Positions 24,295 through 33,006 are shown, counted from the stretch's first letter. The stretch is DNA of 64,000 bases from Chryseobacterium scophthalmum (GCF_900143185.1 NZ_FSRQ01000001.1:1178001-1242000), one strand, 5' to 3'. Notes: generated by a model from the letters alone, not told the origin. Numbers and translations are program-made.

Positions 24295-24591
24295 ATGAAA
24301 AAAAATAAAAAACGAGAATTCCAATCTTCTGAGCTTGTAAAATCTTTTGCGAGAATTCATGGTTTTGAAGATAAGCTGATTGCTTTTGATATTAAAGATT
24401 TTCTTGAAGATTATCTTGATGAAAGTCTTTTTCAGGAAATTGTAAGCGTTAATTTAGACGATAAAATTATTCAGATTAGAATCAATTCACCTTTATTGAA
24501 AAACGATTTTAAAATGAGGAAAAGTTTTTATCTGAAAAAGTTTCAGGATAAATTTGGGGAAGAAAAATTTATCGATCTTCAGATTTTGTAG
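24295..24591 (+). CDS. DUF721 family protein (DciA-like)
   Basis: 98 residues. The N-terminus (SELVKSFARIHGFEDKLIAF) matches the DUF721 pattern of helical start and KH-like strands, with VNLDDKIIQIRINSPLLKNDF toward the end. DUF721 contains DciA, the loader/partner of the replicative helicase DnaB in bacteria lacking DnaC. Neighbourhood with recF is common and supports a replication role. Its last 23 bp overlap the end of the convergent Gcr-type gene. Confidence 0.8.
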   Translation: MKKNKKREFQSSELVKSFARIHGFEDKLIAFDIKDFLEDYLDESLFQEIVSVNLDDKIIQIRINSPLLKNDFKMRKSFYLKKFQDKFGEEKFIDLQIL

Positions 24592-26602
24592 GCATTGAAC
24601 TTTGCACTAACTGATCCGATTTCACATCAAAGCTTGAACGAAGCGGAATAAAAAATTTCAAAGGATTTCTTAAGAAATATCTATAAATAGCTCGGTAAAT
24701 CTCTCTTACTTCACCAAAATTCATTTTTCTTGAACGGAATGCCAAGAACATCGACAAACTGAAGCTTACCAGGAAGTTGAAGAATCCGATGATAAAAACG
24801 GTGATAAATGATGTCCAGAAAACTGATGAACCTACAATGAAATCTTTTCCGTACAAACCAATTGCAAAGTTACCGGCAGCAAAAGTGATGTGACGAATAT
24901 CTAAATCGAGACCGAAAAATAAGCCGACCGGTGCTGTTGCTCCAAGAAAAACTCCAAACCAGAAATTAGAAATAATTCCGGCCCAGTTTTTAGCATAATA
25001 TTTCGAAAGACTTTTCGCAAAACGAACTCCAAACATTCTTCTAATCGGAAGATTTTTGGCTATTCGATCCGGAATCTGATAAAACACCGAGTTATTCCCA
25101 ATATTACCTGAAATAATCCCTGAAATAAACAGATAAAAACCGGCAATACAAGCGTGTAAAATAGCTTTAGATTCAAAAGGATCAAGATCTTTCAATAATT
25201 TATCTGACTTTTCCACCGCCAAATTTTGCGAGAAGAAAACATCCAAACCATAAATAATCAGCAACGCAATCGGGAAAGAAAGAAGTACATTTCCTACAAA
25301 AGCAATAAACTGGCTTCGGAATAATTTTGAAACCAAATCAGCAAATTCGGTATAATTATTTTTGGTACTTTCCTGTTCAGACAAAACTTTGGTCATCGTT
25401 GCAGCGGTCATTGCAGGCTGTTTTGTTGCCAAAGTAAAGCCCATCAAATAAATCATCACAAATCCCATTGCATAGTTTAATGAATACAAAAATGCATGGA
25501 AAAAATCGCTTCCGGGCATAAAACCGTACAGCATTTTTAAAACGCATAATGCACCAACGATAATCCCTCCACCGCTTGCTTTGTAGAACATTTTCATGTA
25601 CTGTTTGCGGCTTGACGTGATGTAATGACTTCCGGTTTCTGCAGTATGATTGGTAATTAAATGGGAAATCAAACGCGTACTGTCGTTGATAAGATCTGAA
25701 ATATTATTCTTGTGAGACTTATAGCTCAGGATATTAAAAATCAACTGTTTAGACTTAATAACAATATCTTCAGGCTGATCAATAATTAATAAATTGACAA
25801 TCTCAGAAATTCTCTGGGTTTGTTGACGAATCTTAAGCAGAGACTGATTAATTTTCCCTGAAATACCATATTTAGAAGAGTTTTTGAAGGCGATATTCAC
25901 AAAATCCTGACATTGTTCCGCATAAATCTTAATCTGCTTATAACGGCTGTCTTTTGAATGAAGCTGAATTTCAGGATTGATTTTAAATTCCTCTGCCAAA
26001 GCTTCAAGTTCGTTCTGCAATGCCAAAAATGGATTATCGAAATTCCTGTATTCAGGAGCCATTCTTACCACATCAACTTCAAGAGCCATCCCGGTAACGC
26101 GCCACGAAAGGATATTCATCGAAAATATCAGTTCTCTTTTTACATTTGGTTTCTCAATGAAATCTGAAATTCCTAAAATATTCAGAAATTCATTCACCTC
26201 ATCTTCAGGAATATTATGTAAATATTCAAGATCAGTTTTTGGTCTGAAACTGACATTATCGATAAGATACCAAACTGTTTTTTCGTTTTCTACGGGTGGT
26301 AAAACTTTATTTAAGATTCTTTTTTTGAGTTCGGGGAAGAAGGCATTTTCTGAAAGAATATTGGCTTCCGTTAAAGAAAGATTGAAAGGTCTTTCTTCAA
26401 AAACGTTGTAAATATAATGTTTGAAATGAGTTGCAGAGTTTGGGTTTGATTTTAAAAAATTAAGAACGTTCTTAAAATCTGTCTTTTTTATTGCCTCTAA
26501 AAACTCAGCTAAAGGCTCCAACGAAACAGTCTCATTCTTAAAAGAAAAATACTTTTTAAGGACAGATTCGAAATTTTTTGTACTTGAACTCAACAGTTTC
26601 AT
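24569..26602 (-). CDS. Gcr-type integral membrane protein (annotated in databases as site-specific recombinase)
   Basis: 677 residues. The first about 330 are soluble and helical (KTVWYLIDNVSFRPKTDLEY); the second half has about eight membrane helices, including GGGIIVGALCVLKMLYGFMP, MGFVMIYLMGFTLATKQPAM and LLSFPIALLIIYGLDVFF. This matches the family named after the gonococcal gcr gene. I see no tyrosine- or serine-recombinase active site, and the membrane architecture argues against DNA recombination, so the family name should be treated as doubtful. The gene ends 23 bp inside the convergent DUF721 and starts 13 bp past MtgA, with which it may be co-transcribed. Confidence 0.75.
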   Translation of the reverse strand: MKLLSSSTKNFESVLKKYFSFKNETVSLEPLAEFLEAIKKTDFKNVLNFLKSNPNSATHFKHYIYNVFEERPFNLSLTEANILSENAFFPELKKRILNKVLPPVENEKTVWYLIDNVSFRPKTDLEYLHNIPEDEVNEFLNILGISDFIEKPNVKRELIFSMNILSWRVTGMALEVDVVRMAPEYRNFDNPFLALQNELEALAEEFKINPEIQLHSKDSRYKQIKIYAEQCQDFVNIAFKNSSKYGISGKINQSLLKIRQQTQRISEIVNLLIIDQPEDIVIKSKQLIFNILSYKSHKNNISDLINDSTRLISHLITNHTAETGSHYITSSRKQYMKMFYKASGGGIIVGALCVLKMLYGFMPGSDFFHAFLYSLNYAMGFVMIYLMGFTLATKQPAMTAATMTKVLSEQESTKNNYTEFADLVSKLFRSQFIAFVGNVLLSFPIALLIIYGLDVFFSQNLAVEKSDKLLKDLDPFESKAILHACIAGFYLFISGIISGNIGNNSVFYQIPDRIAKNLPIRRMFGVRFAKSLSKYYAKNWAGIISNFWFGVFLGATAPVGLFFGLDLDIRHITFAAGNFAIGLYGKDFIVGSSVFWTSFITVFIIGFFNFLVSFSLSMFLAFRSRKMNFGEVREIYRAIYRYFLRNPLKFFIPLRSSFDVKSDQLVQSSMPTKSEDR

Positions 26603-26615
26603 TAGTGCAAAGATA

Positions 26616-27260
26616 CTATTTCAAACTTACATTCCTCATTTGTCTCATAATCCAGTTGTGTTTCTTCCTCAAATAAGCGGATGGATTTTTAGGATCGTAT
26701 TTTTTAGGGTTTGGTAAAACAGCGGCAATCCATGCTGCTTCTGAAGTATTAAGATCTTTGGAAGGTTTCCCAAAATAGTACTGCGCAGCAGCTTCCACAC
26801 CGAAAACGCCCTGTCCCATTTCAATAGAATTCAGGTATCTTTCAAGGATAATATCTTTAGACCAAACTTTTTCAATAATGAAGGTATAAACAGCTTCAAG
26901 CCCTTTTCTTACCCAACTTCTGCCTTGCCAAAGGAAAATATTTTTAGCGGTTTGCTGAGAGATTGTACTTCCGCCTCTCAGTTTTTTGCCTTTTTCATTA
27001 TTTTTCATGGCTTTTTCGATTGCTGTATAATCGAAACCATTGTGATTAAAAAACTTCTGATCTTCTGAAGCAATGACCGCTTTTTTTACATTAGCTCCCA
27101 TTTCATCGTAAGAAATATAGTCACGGTGCAATTTTCCGTATTCAAAAAGACCGCCGATCTGTGTAATCGTAATGGTTGGATTGAAAAATCTTCCCCAAAC
27201 AATGAAAACTACATTCAGAATCAGAACAATAAAAATAAATTGTTTTATTTTTTTCCACAT
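26616..27260 (-). CDS. mtgA: Monofunctional biosynthetic peptidoglycan transglycosylase
   Basis: 214 residues: one N-terminal membrane anchor (about 6-24), then a GT51 domain with the catalytic Glu 66 in ASEDQKFFNHNG, the RGGSTISQQTAKN motif, the KDIILERYLN motif and EMGQGVFGVEAAAQYYFGK. It polymerises lipid II into glycan strands on the outer face of the inner membrane. There is no transpeptidase domain, so this is the monofunctional type. It lies upstream of the Gcr-type gene on the same strand. Confidence 0.95.
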   Translation of the reverse strand: MWKKIKQFIFIVLILNVVFIVWGRFFNPTITITQIGGLFEYGKLHRDYISYDEMGANVKKAVIASEDQKFFNHNGFDYTAIEKAMKNNEKGKKLRGGSTISQQTAKNIFLWQGRSWVRKGLEAVYTFIIEKVWSKDIILERYLNSIEMGQGVFGVEAAAQYYFGKPSKDLNTSEAAWIAAVLPNPKKYDPKNPSAYLRKKHNWIMRQMRNVSLK

Positions 27261-27385
27261 AAGCTAAAAACTTGGCACAAAAATATAAAAATACTGCGAG
27301 TTAAGTAGTTGATAGTTTTTAGTTGTTTGTTGATAGTTTGAATTTCAGTGTTTTAAAAGCTGAAAATGTAAATATTTATAAGAAC

Positions 27386-28432
27386 TTACTGCAATTCGTT
27401 CATGTAAGTCAGGTGATAATCCGGTAAAAGTTCAGGATGGAATATTTTGATATAATCTTTTAGAACCAAATCTGAGCGCACCACTCCACTTTCAAAAAAA
27501 TCATTGGCTTTCTGCTTTTCCTTGCCTGAAATTCCATAGATTTTCCCTTTGTTAAATACTTCCAGTTTCCCATAAAAAGGATTGATATTGAGCATATCTT
27601 TTTTAGATAAATGATTTCCCGCATTTACCCAAAACTGAATATTTTTAGATTTAGCAAAAACTTCCTCAAAGCTCATTGTTACAGCTTTTTCTTCTGTATT
27701 ATCTTTTAAAATATAATTAGCATTAGCGTCTGCTACATAATTGGCCGTAAAGGTTTTTCCACCCGGCATATACCAAATATCGCCATACATTTCATTCGCC
27801 AAAACATTGGGTTTTGAAGTTGCTTTTGAAGCTAATGTTTTTAAATCATTATAATCTTTCTGAATTTGATTAAATTTTTCTTCAGCCTCTTTTTCTTTTC
27901 CTAAAAGCTTTCCGAATAATTTAATATAAGAAGTCTTTACCATCGGGCTTTGCTCCTTATATTCATCTAAAAAGATCACCTGAATATTATTGTTTTTCAA
28001 AAGCTGGTAGGTGTTGTCAAAACTCGCAATGTAATTGGTAAAAATAGCATCCGGTTTCATTGAAATTATTTTTTCTACATCATATTTCTGTTCGTTTCCG
28101 ACATTTTGAATTTTCCCTGACTTTAGTAATTGATCAATTTTTTCTGAATAAATATATTCCGGACTTGCAATTCCGATTACTACATTTTCGGCTTCCAGTT
28201 CAGAAAAAAAACCCATCAAACTTGCATTCAGAAGTATAATTTTACGGAAAGGAACTTTATTTTTTTCAAAATTATAAGTAAAATTCCCCGATTTTAAGTC
28301 TAATTTTCCGCCATCATCTTTAAATTGCAGTCTTTCTGAGATTACTTCCCAATCCGAAGACGATATTTTTTGTTCTCTTTTACAGTTGGTTAGAAATAAA
28401 AACGCGATTATTAGTAAAAAATTTGCTTTCAT
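27386..28432 (-). CDS. Periplasmic metal-chelate (cobalamin/siderophore-type) binding lipoprotein of an ABC importer
   Basis: 348 residues with a lipoprotein signal ending FLTNC (Cys 17). Two alpha/beta lobes are joined by a long helix, as in BtuF/FhuD: VVIGIASPEYIYSEKI, KIISMKPDAIFTNYI, then LGKEKEAEEKFNQIQKDYNDL (connecting helix) and ANYILKDNTEEKAVTMSFEE. Bound ligand could be vitamin B12 or an iron chelate. No permease or ATPase gene is adjacent, so it works with distant partners. The tRNA-Arg promoter on the other strand begins within its 5' flank. Confidence 0.85.
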   Translation of the reverse strand: MKANFLLIIAFLFLTNCKREQKISSSDWEVISERLQFKDDGGKLDLKSGNFTYNFEKNKVPFRKIILLNASLMGFFSELEAENVVIGIASPEYIYSEKIDQLLKSGKIQNVGNEQKYDVEKIISMKPDAIFTNYIASFDNTYQLLKNNNIQVIFLDEYKEQSPMVKTSYIKLFGKLLGKEKEAEEKFNQIQKDYNDLKTLASKATSKPNVLANEMYGDIWYMPGGKTFTANYVADANANYILKDNTEEKAVTMSFEEVFAKSKNIQFWVNAGNHLSKKDMLNINPFYGKLEVFNKGKIYGISGKEKQKANDFFESGVVRSDLVLKDYIKIFHPELLPDYHLTYMNELQ

Positions 28433-28433
28433 C

Positions 28434-28464
28434 TTTCAAAGAAACTAAAAAAGTATTATATTTG
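28434..28464 (+). promoter_or_regulatory. Promoter for tRNA-Arg
   Basis: TTTC (28434-28437), 19 nt, TATATTTG (28457-28464). The -7 box is a full match; the -33 box is one base off. It lies 16 bp before the tRNA. Confidence 0.55.
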
Positions 28465-28480
28465 CAAACCTTTAAACAAC

Positions 28481-28554
28481 GGCCTCGTGGCGCAACTGAA
28501 TAGCGCATCTGATTACGGCTCAGAAGGTTACAGGTTTGAATCCTGTCGAGGTCA
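28481..28554 (+). tRNA. tRNA-Arg (anticodon ACG)
   Basis: 74 nt. The acceptor arm GGCCTCG pairs with CGAGGTC (one G-U), the anticodon stem CTGA/TCAG encloses loop TTACGGC with anticodon ACG, and the T arm ACAGG-TTTGAAT-CCTGT is perfect. The discriminator base is A; CCA is not encoded. It reads CGN arginine codons after A-to-I editing. The gene marks the left edge of an accessory island; its 3' end resembles the DNA next to repeats at 31.3 and 32.9 kb. Confidence 0.95.
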
Positions 28555-28560
28555 CTTAAT

Positions 28561-28590
28561 GAGACAACTATTTATTAGTTGTCTCATTTT
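28561..28590 (+). terminator. Intrinsic terminator of tRNA-Arg
   Basis: GAGACAACT / AGTTGTCTC 9-bp stem, 7-nt loop and a T-rich tail, 6 bp past the tRNA. Nearly the same hairpin recurs at 31374-31407. Confidence 0.85.
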
Positions 28591-28753
28591 TTATAAGCAT
28601 AACAAATTACTTATCAAACTGTTACGGCCTGATATTTTATGGTTTGATTTTTTTTCACGCAAAATCTTTAGCCTATCTAAAATATACAGCTTAAAAATAC
28701 TACATCAGAGATTTCATCGGCATTGAAGTATGGTTTGAAATCTCATTAATGTT

Positions 28754-28876
28754 CTAATATTTTTTCTCCTTTGGTTTATTATAACTTTTCGATACTAAAT
28801 ATAACAATTCTAATATGATTTTAGCTTCCTTCTCATTTACCCGAACACTATTCTTGGTTACAATAATATTTTTTTG
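28754..28876 (-). pseudogene. Short open frame or gene remnant, about 40 codons
   Basis: The minus-strand frame between an upstream TAG (28877-28879) and a TAG at 28754-28756 encodes NSVRVNEKEAKIILELLYL followed by a basic tail. It reads like real protein (an amphipathic helix after a charged turn) but has no ATG. A GAGATTTCA / TGAAATCTC inverted repeat (28708-28744) lies just past the stop. It may be the tail of a lost mobile-element gene. The remaining 28.6-29.0 kb is AT-rich with no other feature. Confidence 0.3.
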
Positions 28877-29007
28877 CTAAAACATTCATATCAATTAAAT
28901 TTATTTTTTATTAACTGTTTCATAACATATGTTTATTAAACACTAATTTTTTTAAGTGATATTAATTTGTTGAAAACTGCGATTCTAAATTATTCACATT
29001 TTTTAAT

Positions 29008-29035
29008 TTTGTAACATATTTTTTAATTAAATTTG
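29008..29035 (+). promoter_or_regulatory. Candidate promoter of the two-gene island unit
   Basis: TTTG (29008-29011), 16 nt, TAAATTTG (29028-29035), 27 bp before the ATG at 29063. The -7 box is a full match; spacing is slightly short. Confidence 0.4.
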
Positions 29036-29062
29036 TTTTGTAATTTAAAAAAATATTACAAA

Positions 29063-30016
29063 ATGAAAATAGCTTACTTTTTAAATACAGGTCGAAAGAA
29101 AAATTTATATTGCCGAATTAGTGACGGAACAGAAAGAGTAACTTTTAGTTTAGAGCACACAATTGATCCGAAAGAATGGAACGCAAAAAAAGAAGAAACT
29201 GAAAACGAAAATTTATACTACTTTACTCTTTCTGATTTTAAAGAATATCTTACCAAAAGATATTTTCAGTTAAACACTGAGGAAAAAGAAAATGTACTAA
29301 CTATATTAAAAAATGAAGCTTCAGATTTTCTTGATGGTTCGGGAATAGAAGGGATAGCCAAAAATATGTTTAATATTACTAATGAAAAAAATGGATTACC
29401 TAAATATGACGAATACCTTCAGGCATTTGAAAAATATTCAAAACTAAAAAAAGAAGATTATGAAGTCCAAACCATTGGTCAAATAATTCATTTTCATACT
29501 AAAGATCAGATATATGAAATAGACACTTATGCAGGAAAAACCACTGAGCTTAAATCTCTTATAGAAAGAAAATCGTATTCAGAAATATACACACAAACAT
29601 CTGAAACAATTTGGAGCGATATTTATGCTGACCCTGGAATAGAAAAACATAAATTTCTTCCAGTAATGCTTAATGAATGGGAAAGATACTGGGATACTAC
29701 TTATAAAAGAATTAAAGAAAATATTGGAAAAACAGACCATCTGGATAAAATGAAAGAAAGATCCTGGCGAGAGTTTCAGGTTTATATGGAATGTTATGAC
29801 GATTCAGGAGATGCCATACGTTTAGCATATGAAATAGATGACAGTGATTTGTATCCCATTGCTGTAATTACAATGATGAATATATTTGATGCAAAAACTT
29901 GTTATGAAGAGTATTGCGAGCTAGAATTTGACGGTAATACCGAATGGGAATCCATATCCCTTGATGATGATGATTGGGACAGCCCAGTATTCTATATCAA
30001 ACCTTATGACATTTAA
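29063..30016 (+). CDS. Unknown island protein with an integrase-type arm DNA-binding domain and no recombinase domain
   Basis: 317 residues from ATG 29063; the open frame to 29033 adds an AT-rich leader that overlaps the promoter. Residues 1-60 (YFLNTGRKKNLYCRISDGTE, then VTFSLEHTIDPKEWNAKKEE) closely resemble the N-terminal arm-binding sheet of Bacteroidota tyrosine integrases, where IDPxxWN is the signature. The rest is helical and acidic, with EKHKFLPVMLNEWERYWDTT and a tail of DDDDWDSP. The R-H-R-Y catalytic set is not present. The next gene begins 11 bp later. No known function. It could be a DNA-binding partner in a defence or element-maintenance unit (inference). Confidence 0.6.
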   Translation: MKIAYFLNTGRKKNLYCRISDGTERVTFSLEHTIDPKEWNAKKEETENENLYYFTLSDFKEYLTKRYFQLNTEEKENVLTILKNEASDFLDGSGIEGIAKNMFNITNEKNGLPKYDEYLQAFEKYSKLKKEDYEVQTIGQIIHFHTKDQIYEIDTYAGKTTELKSLIERKSYSEIYTQTSETIWSDIYADPGIEKHKFLPVMLNEWERYWDTTYKRIKENIGKTDHLDKMKERSWREFQVYMECYDDSGDAIRLAYEIDDSDLYPIAVITMMNIFDAKTCYEEYCELEFDGNTEWESISLDDDDWDSPVFYIKPYDI

Positions 30017-30027
30017 ATTCAAAGCGA

Positions 30028-31212
30028 ATGCGATATAACAATTACATTAACTCAGATTTTTCCGAATACATTAATAGATATTGTGAAGGAATTATTCAAT
30101 TTAAAAATCAGTTGAAGAAAGTTTCTCTTTTTTTTGAATTATCTGAAGCGTACTCAAATTATGCGTGTAGACTTCATATAGATGTAGAATTTTTCGATTT
30201 TGAAGCTTTTACCGATAGAGATAAAAGAAGTGTACATAAATTTTTCCACAATTACGGGAATGCTACAGGTCAAAAATTCATTTCATTCATTTACAAATCT
30301 CAAAGAGCACGTGATATAGATATTGAGGAAATAAAGTCCTTTATTTACCATTATGAATTTTCCAAAAATATTTTCAACGGATTTATAAAAAATATTCTAT
30401 CTGAAAATTGCAGTTTGGAAGTAATTTCACTAGAAACAGAACCTTTCTTTAATTACTTCGATAGATTTCTGATGAAGTCTAAATATTCAAAAGAGAATGA
30501 TGAATACTCTTTTCGCAAAGCATATATGAATCTCACAAAAAGTGAGTTTGAATTTGATTGTTATTATCACGACAGATTAATTCAAGCATCAACTAAGGAA
30601 TTGGAGAGCAAACAAAATGCTATATCTGACAAAGAATTATCAGATGAAAATTGTTGTAATAATACAGACATTAGAAGATTTATTGTAGAAAATAAAGTTC
30701 CATTTTCTATTGGCTATTCTACAACCGTAATAGACAATATTATAATTGATACTTCCATATTGAAAGAAAAAATGAAGATGTATACTCCAAATCCCTATTC
30801 GAGCATAAAACCGACTACTATAATTAATTTGATTGAAAATAAAGAGCAAAAATTATTGCTAAGAAAACAGTTACTTCAAACGAAGAGTAGCGTTTTAGGA
30901 ATTCAAATAGGCGATTATGTTTACATCGAAGATAAATATGATAATGAAAGATTCCTGACGGGAGTAATAAAAGAAATTGATTTATCATACAATGATGAAC
31001 TTGAAATCAAATATAATATACTCAAGAAAGATTCATCAGAAAGTAAATTACCTCTTAAAACAGCAAGCGACAAAGACATTTTTTATTTTTTAAAAGCAGA
31101 AATATTTGAAGAAGAGAAAAATAAAGTTTTAATTACTAAAGAATCTTTAACTAAGTTATTTCAAACTAAAGGAGTGAAAAATGTATTATCCAAAATCAAA
31201 AAGAAGAAATGA
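30028..31212 (+). CDS. Unknown island protein, partner of the arm-domain protein
   Basis: 394 residues, no signal peptide or membrane helix. The N-terminal about 200 residues are rich in aromatic and acidic residues (FFDFEAFTDRDKRSVHKFFH, YHYEFSKNIFNGFIKNIL). A middle region has NKVPFSIGYSTTVIDN, and a C-terminal region has GIQIGDYVYIEDKYDNERF, which looks like a small SH3-like beta barrel. The last 15 residues are lysine-rich. I recognise no family and no catalytic motif. It starts 11 bp after the previous gene and ends 90 bp before direct repeat 1, so the two genes form one unit inside the tRNA-Arg island. Confidence 0.55.
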   Translation: MRYNNYINSDFSEYINRYCEGIIQFKNQLKKVSLFFELSEAYSNYACRLHIDVEFFDFEAFTDRDKRSVHKFFHNYGNATGQKFISFIYKSQRARDIDIEEIKSFIYHYEFSKNIFNGFIKNILSENCSLEVISLETEPFFNYFDRFLMKSKYSKENDEYSFRKAYMNLTKSEFEFDCYYHDRLIQASTKELESKQNAISDKELSDENCCNNTDIRRFIVENKVPFSIGYSTTVIDNIIIDTSILKEKMKMYTPNPYSSIKPTTIINLIENKEQKLLLRKQLLQTKSSVLGIQIGDYVYIEDKYDNERFLTGVIKEIDLSYNDELEIKYNILKKDSSESKLPLKTASDKDIFYFLKAEIFEEEKNKVLITKESLTKLFQTKGVKNVLSKIKKKK

Positions 31213-31301
31213 TTAAAATTGGGATTAATTACAAAGCACAAATAATCATTTCAACTATTAAATTTAGAATTGGCAAACTTTGAAATTCATATTAAATATT
31301 A

Positions 31302-31369
31302 TTTAACACCTTCAAAATATTATCTATATCTGCTAATAAATGGTTTGAATAAAGTCCTGCCAAGTTCAC
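31302..31369 (+). repeat. Island direct repeat, copy 1
   Basis: 68 nt starting TTTAACACCTTCAAAATATT; copy 2 is at 32931-32998 with 7 mismatches. Its end, GGTTTGAAT...TCCTGCCAAGTTCAC, resembles the tRNA-Arg 3' end GGTTTGAATCCTGTCGAGGT plus CAC, so it may be an attachment-site remnant. Confidence 0.7.
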
Positions 31370-31373
31370 TTTA

Positions 31374-31407
31374 AGAGACAACTATTAAATAGTTGTCTCT
31401 TTTTTTT
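31374..31407 (+). terminator. Terminator copied from the tRNA-Arg terminator
   Basis: AGAGACAACTA / TAGTTGTCTCT, 11-bp stem, 5-nt loop, then eight T. The arm GAGACAACTA is identical to that after tRNA-Arg at 28561. It ends the two-gene unit. Confidence 0.85.
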
Positions 31408-31680
31408 GCCCATAATTTTAAGTTGTAATTCAAAAAAAAATAATTGTTTATTTAATAAAACTTTTTAGTAAATTGTACAATAATATGAAAGTCTTCGCCA
31501 AGGTGTGAATTTCGTATCAATGTCCCAATAGAATAGATAAGGTATTGAACTACGGCTCGACCTGCTTACAAAACCCCTTCAAGTTAGCATTCGGTTATGG
31601 ATCATGGGACTTTATGAATCCAATACAAGGGAATTCTTTTCTCTATTAAAAAAACTAAAACTAACCATCAAATAAAAATT
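31408..31680. other. Non-coding leader of the 370-residue gene
   Basis: AT-rich at first, then a more balanced stretch (31500-31640) with no open frame and no clear -7 element. It may be an untranslated leader, but I see no hairpin strong enough to name a regulatory RNA. Confidence 0.3.
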
Positions 31681-32793
31681 ATGAACAAAGAAAATAATGT
31701 AAATCAGATTATTGAGAATTTGATTTTATTAGTAACATCCAAAAATTCACCAAACGAATATCAATTAATTACCCAAACGGTTCTAGCTGCAATACAAAAT
31801 AAAGACAGCTTAATCACTGATATTAAAGCAATAAAAACATCAGACAATAAAATTATTTCATCTATTATAAAGTCAAAAATTGATGTAAATACAGAGTATT
31901 ACACCCATATCATAGAACTTATAGGGAATACACTGAATCTTATTTTGAATGCTTTATTATACTCAGATGGGGATAAGATAGGCGATCTTATAAATACAAT
32001 CAGGAACTATATTTTAGTTATCATTGGTGATTTTAGAAAAAGTCAGGATTATATACAGACATCAGCTTCTTATTCTCTTGTTAATCCTGAGCAGAATTTT
32101 TGGTTTTTACGTTCGGATACCAATGGTTTACATACGTTCAATACAGATAATAATTATCTTAAAAATACTATCCCGAATGCTTCTGAATCTATATATTCGA
32201 ATGCTGAAATATATAACAATCCTTACACAAGTATTTCGCCCAAATGCGTGATTGCTACTCCTATTCCGGCTGAGAAAATTATTAACGAAAATGAACTGCA
32301 AAATTACATAACCGACCTTTTTATGAATGTCCCTTTTGCAGCTTCCCATAGAGTTGTTTTTGAGGCTCAGATAAAAGTTGAAAACTTAGAAGGTGGATCT
32401 AGAGGATGGGGGTTCTGGAATACAGATGCTCTACCTATAGTGGGAATGAAAGTAGCATGGTTTATACAGCAACAAAATCAATCAACTAAAGAAAATCAAT
32501 TCCAAATTTGGACATTCAATGGTGTAACTATAGACATATATAAAATTCCAGTTCCTTTAGATGAAGAATGGCATTCCTATAAAATATCAATGGATAAAAA
32601 CTTAATATCTTATTACATGGATGATAATTTAATACATCAAGTAAATACAATCTTCCAAGGTCCGATGGCTTTTCATAATTGGGTAGATAATGGTTTTTTC
32701 GACATGGCCAATGGGGGGAATAAAGTTCTTCAAAATAGTAGTTCTGCTAGAACAAATTATACAAAGGAAATGACAATTTGCACGATCAATTAA
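31681..32793 (+). CDS. Unknown protein with C-terminal concanavalin-A-like (LamG/GH16-like) beta-sandwich
   Basis: 370 residues without a signal peptide. Residues 1-120 are helical (NQIIENLILLVTS, LIGNTLNLILNALLYSDGDK). After a linker, about residues 215-345 form alternating strands: FEAQIKVENLEGGSRGWGFW, QIWTFNGVTIDIYKIPVPLD, EWHSYKISMDKNLISYYMDD and GPMAFHNWVDN, the pattern of a jelly-roll lectin/glucanase fold. The GH16 ExDxxE catalytic motif is not visible, so binding rather than cleavage is likelier. The gene is bracketed by the 68-nt repeats and has its own leader and terminator, so it behaves as a cassette within the island. Confidence 0.5.
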   Translation: MNKENNVNQIIENLILLVTSKNSPNEYQLITQTVLAAIQNKDSLITDIKAIKTSDNKIISSIIKSKIDVNTEYYTHIIELIGNTLNLILNALLYSDGDKIGDLINTIRNYILVIIGDFRKSQDYIQTSASYSLVNPEQNFWFLRSDTNGLHTFNTDNNYLKNTIPNASESIYSNAEIYNNPYTSISPKCVIATPIPAEKIINENELQNYITDLFMNVPFAASHRVVFEAQIKVENLEGGSRGWGFWNTDALPIVGMKVAWFIQQQNQSTKENQFQIWTFNGVTIDIYKIPVPLDEEWHSYKISMDKNLISYYMDDNLIHQVNTIFQGPMAFHNWVDNGFFDMANGGNKVLQNSSSARTNYTKEMTICTIN

Positions 32794-32930
32794 TCAACAG
32801 CATAAGTTCTTTCTATAATAAATAGAAAGCTATTTTTGGAAACTTAATTACATCATTTTTATTTAGGAGACAAATACAATTAGATATTTTTATGATTGTT
32901 TAATACATCAAAAGCATAACTTAAATGCTT

Positions 32931-32998
32931 TTTAACACCTTCAAAATATTATCTATATCTGCAAATAAATGGTTTCGATAGAGTTCTGTTAAGTTCAC
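32931..32998 (+). repeat. Island direct repeat, copy 2
   Basis: 68 nt, 61 identical to copy 1 at 31302-31369. It lies 137 bp past the stop codon of the 370-residue gene and, like copy 1 and the tRNA, ends in TTCAC/GTCAC just before a terminator hairpin. Confidence 0.7.
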
Positions 32999-33006
32999 CA
33001 AAAGCC

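Noticed and set aside
28487..28726. Plus-strand 79-codon open frame starting inside tRNA-Arg
   Set aside because: It is read through the tRNA and its terminator hairpin; composition is not protein-like.
31302..32998. Two direct repeats considered as part of a CRISPR array
   Set aside because: Only two copies, 68 nt long, 1.6 kb apart with a gene between them; no spacers and no cas genes.
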